DNA from: Thiobacillus sp.
GTDB lineage: Bacteria > Pseudomonadota > Gammaproteobacteria > Burkholderiales > Thiobacillaceae
NCBI GenBank assembly: GCA_024708885.1
Contig: JANJXT010000063.1
Location: 62,001 to 126,000 of the forward strand
Direction of reading: 5' to 3'
DNA length: 64,000 bases
Shown here: one piece after another, positions 9,470 through 17,063 of the stretch
Position numbering within the stretch: the stretch's first letter is position 1
Layout: each line of letters begins with the position of its first letter
Notes under the pieces: model-generated
The model's input: the letters and a program-made list of their open reading frames with translations, nothing else
Told to the model about the DNA's origin: nothing
Databases searched by the model: none
Position numbers and translations under genes: made by a program

Positions 9470-10975
9470 TTAGGTGCTGTCACCGTTGTTTTCTTCCAGT
9501 CCGGATAACAAACTGGGCTGCTCGCCAGCTTGCGACGGCTTGGTATAGGCCATATTGCGCTTGCCCCGATCCGGTAACGGTTCGAGGAGGCCCTGTTCCA
9601 CCCAGGCGCCCAGCATCTTCGATGCCTTGAGCGTTTCCACCCCGGCGATCTTGCACAGTTCGGCATTGGCAATCGAGCCCTTTCGGTCGATCCAGCCGCT
9701 CACTTCATCCCATGCGCTGGGACGTTCCAGATTTAGCAGTGTCACTGTCACGCTTTCCACCGCGGCTTCGGTGTTCTGGCTGTATTGTGGCGGGTAGAGT
9801 TGGGCAGCCGACATCTCGGCGAACATCATTTTGACTCCCTCGCCAGCGTCGATGTTGGGCGCCACCGGAAACTCCCGCAGGTTTTGTGCGATCAGGGGAT
9901 TGCGCGCCTTGGAACCGGCGCGGCCGATGTTGGCTGGGGTGATGCTGCCAGGAAACACGCCGGGGCTTTCCACCTCGATGCGATCGTCGAAGATACGGAT
10001 GAAAATGTCGCGATTGAGCCGGTAATCGCGGTGAATCACCGCGTTGACAATGGCTTCCTTGACCACCCGCTCCGGGTACACGTGGCGCGTCTTGAAACCG
10101 CTGCCGGAGAGTGTCAGCCCCTGGGCCAGTTCATCGAGCACGGTTTTGACTGCCTCATCGATCTGGTCGATCAGCGGGCCGCGTATCGTCTTGGCGGACT
10201 TCTTCAGGTTGGGCGTGGCGCCATGCAGCGGCGTCCTGCCGTCGTACACCATCAGGCGGATGTCTGCGCGCGTGTCGTAAGCGGCAAGCAGACTGCCCGG
10301 TTCGTCGGCAAACAGCAATACTGCCGCGCGCGTGGGCTGCACCGCCGCCCCCGCTTTGATGGCCAGGCCAATGCGCTGCAGTTGCTCGGCAAACGCGCCC
10401 GATTTGAGCCCTCTTGCGGCTACAAAACGCTTCCAGGCATCCGTTTCCAGCAGCTCCAGCGCCACCGGCACCGGCTCGCTCACGGCACTGCGCACCCCGC
10501 GCCGGTAATGCAGGTCGGCAATCTCGGCCGCGTTCATCTCGCGGTTGCTCGCATCCATGCGTGTCCAGGTGCCGTCGCTCACCACGGAGTGCACCCGCTC
10601 GCTCTTTTCCACCTGCAACAGCACGATATGGCCCGGCTGGCCGTCGTGAAGCACACACGGCAGGCGCAGCCAGTGCAGGCGCTCGATCGGGGGCGCAAAG
10701 CGCTCCATCACGTGCCGGCGAAGGTCGTCGAAGCCTTCGGGGTTTTCCTCAATGCCGAACAGGCGGCTTTCGGGTTTGGCGCCGGGTTTCAGGTCTTTGG
10801 CGTCGCCCACACCGATGACCAGCAGGCCCCCTTCGCTGTTGGCAAAGGCGCAGATGGTTTCGATGATCCGACCATGCTTGCTGCTGATGCGCTTGAAATC
10901 GAGGGCGCGGCTTTCCGGTGCAGCCAGCAGGGCGGCGATGCGGTCGGCAGCCTGGGTTGGGGAAAGATCAATCAT
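9470..10975 (-). CDS. AlbA_2 (Schlafen-type) DNA-binding / GHKL ATPase-like protein
   Basis: The 501-residue protein has an N-terminal AlbA_2 domain (RALDFKRISSK, then ICAFANSEGGLLVIGV) and a C-terminal HATPase_c_4-like domain (VVKEAIVNAVIHRDYR, then EVESPGVFPG). A winged-helix-like tail follows. Such proteins are called predicted transcriptional regulators or ATP-dependent helicase-like and are common in genomic islands and next to restriction systems, but their role is not settled. It sits beside a decayed type III restriction-modification locus on the same strand and may have been acquired with it. Confidence 0.8.
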   Translation of the reverse strand: MIDLSPTQAADRIAALLAAPESRALDFKRISSKHGRIIETICAFANSEGGLLVIGVGDAKDLKPGAKPESRLFGIEENPEGFDDLRRHVMERFAPPIERLHWLRLPCVLHDGQPGHIVLLQVEKSERVHSVVSDGTWTRMDASNREMNAAEIADLHYRRGVRSAVSEPVPVALELLETDAWKRFVAARGLKSGAFAEQLQRIGLAIKAGAAVQPTRAAVLLFADEPGSLLAAYDTRADIRLMVYDGRTPLHGATPNLKKSAKTIRGPLIDQIDEAVKTVLDELAQGLTLSGSGFKTRHVYPERVVKEAIVNAVIHRDYRLNRDIFIRIFDDRIEVESPGVFPGSITPANIGRAGSKARNPLIAQNLREFPVAPNIDAGEGVKMMFAEMSAAQLYPPQYSQNTEAAVESVTVTLLNLERPSAWDEVSGWIDRKGSIANAELCKIAGVETLKASKMLGAWVEQGLLEPLPDRGKRNMAYTKPSQAGEQPSLLSGLEENNGDST

Positions 10976-10996
10976 GGTCGCCAGTCACTTGCTCGC

Positions 10997-11362
10997 CTAG
11001 CCCGCCGGCTTGGTGGTGCGCAGCCACTCGCGAATCGGCGACAAGTCGTCCCAATCCACCGCCATACCGAGGCTGCCATCGTCGTTGATCACTTTGAGCG
11101 TGCTCTGGTCCTTGGTCAGAAACAGAACTTTCCCATAGCCTTTCGGCGTTCGCCGTGCCTTGCGGGCGGCGTCCTTCACGTTTTCCTTTGTCTCGATCAG
11201 TCGCACGCCCGGCGTATCGCCGGGTACGTGCGAAAGGCATGCCACGAAGTCCGGGTAGAAATAATTCTGGTGGTCGCCACGCACCAACCTCACCGCATAC
11301 GGCTTGCGATCGGGATTGCGATGCCACCATCTCTGCCGGGAATGAAACACCATTTCGTGCAA
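10997..11362 (-). pseudogene. type III restriction enzyme Res, C-terminal fragment
   Basis: The surviving 121 codons encode only the C-terminal nuclease part of a type III Res subunit: LHEMVFHSRQRWWHRNPDRK, then YFYPDFVA and LIETKENVKDAA, a PD-(D/E)XK core (D...ETK). The helicase domains, several hundred residues, are missing. An in-frame stop precedes the homologous segment. Upstream sequence belongs to the mod gene, so a deletion has joined mod to res. No function is expected. Confidence 0.8.
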
Positions 11363-11848
11363 TCAAATCCTCCATCGTTTCGGTTCGAACATCCTTGTTG
11401 ATCGACACCAGGATCACGCCGTCGGGCGTGAGCAGGTCGCGCGCAAGCATCAACCGCCGATAAAGGTCCAGCCACTGCGAATGGCACCAGCGGTCGTTGG
11501 TGCCGACGTAGCGGTCATTGTAGACCCAGTCCTTGTTGCCGGTGTTGTAGGGCGGGCGATGTAGATGACGCGGATCTTGCCGCGGTGCGTGGCACGCAGC
11601 AGGCGCAGGCTGTCGAAGTTGTCGCCTTCGATGACGAGGTTGCGCGCAGGCGCGTGCCCGAGATTGCAGCTCCAGTCCGCATGCAGGCGCGGCAAGACGA
11701 TGTCGGCGTTGAGCGCGGCGTCGCGCTCGATGGCGCTGGCCTCCCAGTAGAGGCCGAGTTTCTGCTTGGTGAGATGTTCGACCAGCAGGCGGCGCAGTTG
11801 CTGTTCGTTCAGTCCGTCGAGTTGAGCCAGGAGGGAATCGGAAGCCAT
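11363..11848 (-). pseudogene. type III DNA methyltransferase Mod, frameshifted 5' remnant
   Basis: The N-terminus (MASDSLLAQLDGLNEQQL, then RNLVIEGDNFDSLRLL) is that of a type III or beta-class Mod methyltransferase. The catalytic motif should read IDPPYNTGNKDW. Instead the frame shifts there: TACATCGCCCGCCCTAC lacks one base compared with an intact GAC codon for the motif Asp. The sequence continues in another frame as PPYNTGNKDWVYND and GVILVSINKDV before it abuts the Res fragment near 11363. The gene is doubly broken, by a 1-bp deletion in the DPPY codon and by loss of its 3' part. Confidence 0.85.
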
Positions 11849-11857
11849 CCGGCGATT

Positions 11858-13096
11858 TTACATGGACGGTTGCAGAGCCTCGTCGAGCAGTTCCACCCAG
11901 TGCAGCACAGGCAGCGAAGTGCCCGACTGCAAATGGGCGAGGCAGCCGATGTTGGCGGTGACGATGCGTTCGGGCGCGCCGGCCGTGAGGTGGCCGAGCT
12001 TGCGCGCCTTCAGCTGACCGGAAATTTCCGGTTGCAGGATCGAATAGGTGCCGGCCGAGCCGCAGCACAGGTGCGGTTCCGCCACCTGAGTGAGCTCGAA
12101 GCCGGCATCGGTCAGCAAGGCTTCGACGCCGCCGCTGAGCGTCTGCCCATGCTGCAGAGTGCAGGGGGGGTGGTAGGCGATTTTCTGCGTGAGGGGTGAG
12201 CGGTGAGCGGTGAGTGGTTTCAGTGCGTCGCGCTCGGCGACGAGGATTTCCGAAATGTCGCGGGTGGCGGCCGCGACGCGGGCGGCTTTCGCGGCATACG
12301 CGGCGTCGTGGCGCAGCAGCCAGCCGTAGTCCTTGACCATCGCCCCGCAGCCGGAGGCGGTCATCGCGATGGCTTCCACCCCGGCGTCGAGATACGGAAT
12401 CCAGGCGTCGACGTTGCGGCGTGCGGCGGCGAGGCCATCGTCGCGGTCGTTCAGATGATGCGCCAGCGCGCCGCAGCAGCCGGCTTCGTCTGCGGCACTG
12501 AGGGAAATGCCCAGCCGGTCGAGCACGCGCGCGGCGGCGGCGTTGATGTTGGGCTTCAGGCCAGGCTGCACGCAGCCGGCGAGCACCAGCATGCGGCGCG
12601 CGTGGCGCGGTGCGGGCCAGATACCCGCGTTCTCGGCGCGCGGGATGCGCGCCGCGACGAATTCCGGCAGCGTGCCGCGCACCGCCCGGCCAAGCTTCAA
12701 TGCGCCATTGAACAGCCAGGGCGTGGCGAGGCTGGTTTTCAATGCGGTGCGCGCGGCGGTGGCGAGCGGGCTGCGCGTGACTTTTTGGTCGACGAGCTGG
12801 CGGCCGATGTCGAGCAGCTTGCCGTATTCGACACCCGAGGGGCAGGTGGTTTCGCAGTTGCGGCAGCTGAGGCAGCGGTCGAGGTGCAGCTGGGTCTTCG
12901 ACGTCGGTGTCGCGCCCTCGAGCACTTGCTTGATCAGGTAGATGCGGCCGCGCGGCGAGTCGAGTTCGTTGCCGAGAATCTGGTAGGTGGGGCAGGTGGC
13001 GAGACAGAAACCGCAGTGCACACAACTTCGGAGAATGTGCTCGGCGGTCTCGCCGTCGGGGGTGCCGCGCAGGGATGCGGCGAGTTCGGTCTGCAT
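11858..13096 (-). CDS. glcF: glycolate oxidase iron-sulfur subunit GlcF
   Basis: The 412-residue protein has two ferredoxin-type clusters, CVHCGFCLATCP and CLSCRNCETTCP, followed by two CCG-domain repeats (LAGCVQP...EAGCCGA, then HPPCTLQHGQ...LCCGSAGTY). Together with GlcD and GlcE it forms the membrane-associated glycolate oxidase that makes glyoxylate and passes electrons to quinone. The ATG at 13096 (MQTELAASL) is preferred over the ORF start because it lies one base after the glcE stop. Last gene of the minus-strand cluster. Confidence 0.93.
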   Translation of the reverse strand: MQTELAASLRGTPDGETAEHILRSCVHCGFCLATCPTYQILGNELDSPRGRIYLIKQVLEGATPTSKTQLHLDRCLSCRNCETTCPSGVEYGKLLDIGRQLVDQKVTRSPLATAARTALKTSLATPWLFNGALKLGRAVRGTLPEFVAARIPRAENAGIWPAPRHARRMLVLAGCVQPGLKPNINAAAARVLDRLGISLSAADEAGCCGALAHHLNDRDDGLAAARRNVDAWIPYLDAGVEAIAMTASGCGAMVKDYGWLLRHDAAYAAKAARVAAATRDISEILVAERDALKPLTAHRSPLTQKIAYHPPCTLQHGQTLSGGVEALLTDAGFELTQVAEPHLCCGSAGTYSILQPEISGQLKARKLGHLTAGAPERIVTANIGCLAHLQSGTSLPVLHWVELLDEALQPSM

Positions 13097-13097
13097 G

Positions 13098-14243
13098 TCA
13101 GAAGTCCGGGTACATGCGGCCGCGGTTGAGAATCCCACGCGGGTCGAAGCGCTGTTTGAGCGCGTACTGGACGGTGCGCATGGCCGGCGACAGCGGCGCG
13201 AACACGCCGTCATGGAGCGCAGCAAAGCGCGCGTTTGCCGCGGCGCCCGCATGCGGCGGGGCGCCGTAGAACAAGGTGGCGTGGCCGCCGGCCGCGTGGG
13301 CCGCCGCGCGCAGCGTCGCGGCCGGAAGATCGCTGGCGAGCCAGCGCAGCGCGCCGCCCCATTCGATCCACTGCGCGTCGCCGAGACGCAGCGGCGGCGT
13401 GCTCGATTTCACCGCCAGACGCCACAGCGGGCGTGTGCCGAAGAAGGGCGTGGCATGGTCGCGCAGGCGCTGCCAGAATGCGCCGCCGTCGGGCAGGATC
13501 TCGCCACCGAGCTTCGCCTGCGCAGCGCACACCGCCGAGGCGGCGCCGGAGAGCCGCAGCGTCAGCACGCCGGCGTGCCAGGCGCTGGCCGACTGCGGCA
13601 ACGGCAGACCGGCCCATTCGTTCATCCTCCCGATCGCGGCCGTCTCGTCCAATTCGAACTGGAGCGTGGTTTCCGCGGCGGGTCTGGGCAGCACCTTCAG
13701 CGAGACCTCGGTGATGACGCCCAGGGTGCCGAGCGCGCCGACCATCAGGCGCGACACGTCGTAGCCGGCGACGTTCTTGATCACCTGGCCGCCGAAGCGC
13801 AGCGGCTGGCCGGTGCCGTCGACGATGCGCACGCCGAGCACGAAGTCGCGCGCGGCACCGGCGTAGGGCCGGCGCGGGCCGGACAGTCCGGCGGCAACCG
13901 CGCCCCCAAGCGTGGCATTACTCGGTTTGGGCGCACGCAGCGCGTCGTTTGCCCCCTCGCCCGCGTGCGGGAAATGGTTGCCGCCGAAATGCGGCGGCTC
14001 GAACGCCAGCATCTGGCCGTGTGCGTCGAGCAGCGCTTCGATCTCGGCAAGCGGCGTGCCGGCGCACGCGGTCAGCACCAGTTCCGTCGGCTGATAGTCG
14101 ACGACGCCAGCGAGGCCATGCGTCGACAGCACTTCCCCCTCGTCGGCATTGCCGTAGAAGCCTTTGCTGCCGCCCCCCTGGATGATGAGTGGCGTCTCCT
14201 CGGCGTATGCGGCGCGGATGCGCTCGATGATCGTGTCGGGCAT
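13098..14243 (-). CDS. glcE: glycolate oxidase FAD-binding subunit GlcE
   Basis: The 381-residue product is a shortened FAD-binding protein of the GlcD/VAO type: LIIQGGGSKGFYG, then FGGNHFPHAGEGANDA and IKNVAGYDVSRLMVGALGTL. GlcE is a required subunit of glycolate oxidase. Its ATG overlaps the glcD stop in the pattern TGATG, strong evidence for coupled translation, and glcF begins one base past its own stop. The ORF track shows it only as the end of an 806-codon frame. Confidence 0.92.
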   Translation of the reverse strand: MPDTIIERIRAAYAEETPLIIQGGGSKGFYGNADEGEVLSTHGLAGVVDYQPTELVLTACAGTPLAEIEALLDAHGQMLAFEPPHFGGNHFPHAGEGANDALRAPKPSNATLGGAVAAGLSGPRRPYAGAARDFVLGVRIVDGTGQPLRFGGQVIKNVAGYDVSRLMVGALGTLGVITEVSLKVLPRPAAETTLQFELDETAAIGRMNEWAGLPLPQSASAWHAGVLTLRLSGAASAVCAAQAKLGGEILPDGGAFWQRLRDHATPFFGTRPLWRLAVKSSTPPLRLGDAQWIEWGGALRWLASDLPAATLRAAAHAAGGHATLFYGAPPHAGAAANARFAALHDGVFAPLSPAMRTVQYALKQRFDPRGILNRGRMYPDF

Positions 14244-15694
14244 CAGAACCTCGGCAGCTCTGGATGCGGCAACTGGCCGCCGTGCACGTGCATCGCGCCC
14301 CATTCGGCGCAGCGGTGCAGCTCGGGCACGGCCTTGCCGGGATTGAGCAAGCCCGCCGGGTCGAACGCGGCCTTCACCGCGTGGAAGCGCGCCAGTTCGG
14401 GCGCGGCGAACTGCGTGCACATCTGCCGGATCTTCTCCAGGCCGACGCCGTGTTCGCCGGTGATGGTGCCGCCGACCTCGACGCACAGTTCGAGGATCCT
14501 GCCGCCGAAGGTTTCTGCCTGGTCGAGTTCGCCCGGCCGGTTGACGTCGTAGAGGATGAGCGGATGCAGGTTGCCGTCGCCGGCATGGAACACGTTCGCC
14601 ACGCGCAGTCCGAATTCCGCGCTCATTTCGCGGATGCGCTGCAGCACGTGCGGCAGCTGCGCGCGCGGGATGGTGCCGTCCATGCAGTAATAATCGGGCG
14701 CGAGACGCCCGACCGCGGGAAACGCGGCCTTGCGCCCGGCCCAGAACTTGAGGCGTTGTTCCTCGCTGTCGGCGGTGCGGATCTCGGTCGCGCCCGAGGC
14801 TGCAAGCACGTCGTGTACGGTCCGGATGTCGTCCGACACTTCCTCGTTGACGCCATCGACCTCGCACAGGAGCAGTGCCTCGGCCATCGGGTAGCCCGCG
14901 TGGACGAAGGCTTCGGCGGCCTCGATCGCGAGGCGGTCCATCATTTCGAGGCCCGCCGGAACGACACCGGCGGCGATGATGTTGCCGACCGCGGCGCCGG
15001 CTTGTGCGACGTCGTCGAACGCGGCGAGCACCACCTGCGCACGCTCGGGGCGCGGCAAGAGCTTGACCGTGACCTCGGTGATCACCGCCAGCATGCCTTC
15101 CGAGCCGGTCAGCAAGGCGAGGAGGTCGTAGCCCGGCGCGTCGAGCGCGTCGCTGCCGATTTCCAGCAATTGGCCGTCGATGGTCCACGCGCGCAGCTTC
15201 AGGATGTTGTGCACGGTCAGTCCGTATTTCAGGCAGTGCACACCACCCGAGTTTTCGGCGACGTTGCCGCCGATCGAGCAGGCGATCTGCGACGAAGGGT
15301 CGGGCGCATAGTAGAGCCCATGCGCCGCGGCGGCCTCGGAGATGGCGAGGTTGCGCACGCCGGGCTCGACCACCGCGGTGCGCGCCAACGGATCGAGCGA
15401 CTTGATGCGCTTGAGCTTCGTCAGCACCAGCAGCACCGCGCCGTCGATGGGCAGGGCGCCGGCGGCAAGGCCCGTGCCGGCGCCGCGTGCCACAACGGCG
15501 ATCTTCTCCGCATGGCACAGCCGCAGGATCGCCGCCACCTGCGCCTCGTTCTCCGGCAGCGCCACGACGTCGGGTACGTTGCGGTACGCGGCGAGGCCGT
15601 CGGATTCGAAGGGCGCGAGATCCTCGCGCTCGTGGAGTACGCAGTGGGCGGGCAGAATGCCACGCAGCTTGGAAAGGAAGGCGGGGCTCAGCAT
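14243..15694 (-). CDS. glcD: glycolate oxidase subunit GlcD
   Basis: The 483-residue protein is a VAO-type flavoprotein. It shows the FAD-binding VVARGAGTGLAAGA and the SSQIACSIGGNVAENSGG loop in the N-terminal half, and the substrate-domain signature HAGDGNLHP and TGEHGVGLEK near the C-terminus. It catalyses oxidation of glycolate (or D-lactate in relatives) with FAD. The ATG at 15694 gives MLSPAFLSKL, a usual start; the 745-codon ORF extends upstream only as shadow. It leads the glcDEF block directly behind the sugar-acid kinase gene. Confidence 0.93.
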   Translation of the reverse strand: MLSPAFLSKLRGILPAHCVLHEREDLAPFESDGLAAYRNVPDVVALPENEAQVAAILRLCHAEKIAVVARGAGTGLAAGALPIDGAVLLVLTKLKRIKSLDPLARTAVVEPGVRNLAISEAAAAHGLYYAPDPSSQIACSIGGNVAENSGGVHCLKYGLTVHNILKLRAWTIDGQLLEIGSDALDAPGYDLLALLTGSEGMLAVITEVTVKLLPRPERAQVVLAAFDDVAQAGAAVGNIIAAGVVPAGLEMMDRLAIEAAEAFVHAGYPMAEALLLCEVDGVNEEVSDDIRTVHDVLAASGATEIRTADSEEQRLKFWAGRKAAFPAVGRLAPDYYCMDGTIPRAQLPHVLQRIREMSAEFGLRVANVFHAGDGNLHPLILYDVNRPGELDQAETFGGRILELCVEVGGTITGEHGVGLEKIRQMCTQFAAPELARFHAVKAAFDPAGLLNPGKAVPELHRCAEWGAMHVHGGQLPHPELPRF

Positions 15695-15711
15695 GACAAA
15701 AACGGAAGCAG

Positions 15712-17046
15712 TCAGGCCGCGAGTGTAGCCGGGCTCGCGTGCGCGTGCGAGGGCGCGAGCCGCCGGTAGGCTGCGGCGAGTGCGCCGTCGTCGCCGACGT
15801 TGCCGGGGAAGATCACCACGGGAAGCCGTGGCAGGCGATGATCGGCAGGCGTCTGCACCACCGTGACGCCGGGGAGTAGCTGGCCCAGCACGCGCGCGGC
15901 AGCCAGCTCCAGACCGCTCGACAGCACGTCGTTGGACGTGATGCCGCCCTTGCTGACGAGGAAGCCGAGCGTCGCGGGCAGCCGCTTCACGATGTCCATC
16001 AGCGTGCCGGAGACGGTCTCGCCGAAGGCCAGGCGTTCGGCCGCGCTGGCAAATTTCAGTTCGCTGCGGCTGGTGAAGATCACCGGAGTCAGGCCCTGCG
16101 CGTGCGCATGCGCGATGCTCGCCGTGAGTTCGCCGACGACGGCGGCGCGCGCGCCCGGCAGATGGGCGACGTCGAGCGGCAGGCCGATCACGCCGCGTTC
16201 CTTCAACAGCGCGCTGAGCTGCGCAGTGGTCTTGGCCACGTGCGAGCCGACCACCACCGCACCGGGGCGAGCGTCGCGCACCCGAGTCACGAAGGCCTCT
16301 GCAGCGACCGGCTGCGGCGGCAGCTTCGCCAGTGCCGTGAGCAGCGAGGCGGCGCTGCGGAACAGCAGGCGGCGGCCCCCAGCGGCCGCCTTCAGCGCCG
16401 CGTCGGCGAAGATGCGGTAGTCGTCGGGGGTTTCGCCGTCGACCGCACCGACAGCGTCGTTCGTAAGCGAAGCGAGCCACGCACCGGCCTTGCCGGCGCG
16501 CAGGTCGGCGAGCGTCAGGCGCGCGACGGCGGTGGCGGCAACGCGCCCCCCGGTTTTTTCGGCGACGTAGTCGGGCAGGAACGCCGTCGTGTAGCCGAAC
16601 ACCGAATCACGCGCGAATTCCGTTTCGTGCGTCGGCACCGGCGTGCCGTCGACGATCAGATAATGCGTGCCGTCGCGCGTGATGCGCCCGCCCTCGAAGA
16701 ACGCCGGGGTCAGCAGGGTTGCATCGAACGGCCCGAGGACCGCGTTCATCGCGTCGGTCTCCACCGGATAGTGGCCGCGCAGCGTCGAGTCGGAACGCGA
16801 TACGAACAATACCGGCCCGGCGTAATCGGCGAGCGCCGTCTTGAGGTTGCCGCACACCTCGCGCGTCACCGCGGCGGCGCGTGCTGCATCCATGCCGCGC
16901 GTGTTGGTGAGCACGAAGAACAGCGGCGCCGCGTCGGCCAGCGCCGTCTTCAGCGTGGCGACGTCCCAGCGCGTCAGCAGCAGGCAGGAATGCACCGTCT
17001 GCGAGCCGGTGGGGTCGTCGTCGAGAACGATGATTTTCGGGTTCAT
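15712..17046 (-). CDS. four-carbon acid sugar kinase family protein (DUF1537)
   Basis: The 444-residue product begins MNPKIIVLDDDPTGSQTVHS, the N-terminal signature of the DUF1537 kinases, and ends with the nucleotide-binding domain (LVSKGGITSNDVL, VVIFPGNVGD). Characterised members phosphorylate C4 sugar acids such as threonate and erythronate at O4. The usual partner dehydrogenase PdxA2 is not in the cluster. Instead the gene lies 17 bases after a phosphoketolase-like gene and 17 bases before glcD, so its substrate may differ. The function class is well supported; the substrate is unknown. Confidence 0.85.
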   Translation of the reverse strand: MNPKIIVLDDDPTGSQTVHSCLLLTRWDVATLKTALADAAPLFFVLTNTRGMDAARAAAVTREVCGNLKTALADYAGPVLFVSRSDSTLRGHYPVETDAMNAVLGPFDATLLTPAFFEGGRITRDGTHYLIVDGTPVPTHETEFARDSVFGYTTAFLPDYVAEKTGGRVAATAVARLTLADLRAGKAGAWLASLTNDAVGAVDGETPDDYRIFADAALKAAAGGRRLLFRSAASLLTALAKLPPQPVAAEAFVTRVRDARPGAVVVGSHVAKTTAQLSALLKERGVIGLPLDVAHLPGARAAVVGELTASIAHAHAQGLTPVIFTSRSELKFASAAERLAFGETVSGTLMDIVKRLPATLGFLVSKGGITSNDVLSSGLELAAARVLGQLLPGVTVVQTPADHRLPRLPVVIFPGNVGDDGALAAAYRRLAPSHAHASPATLAA

Positions 17047-17063
17047 GGGGAAAACCTTTGTTT

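Noticed and set aside
9087-9473. 128-codon ORF in the gap after mobA
   Set aside because: No ribosome site, no domain and it spans a composition change; treated as non-coding.
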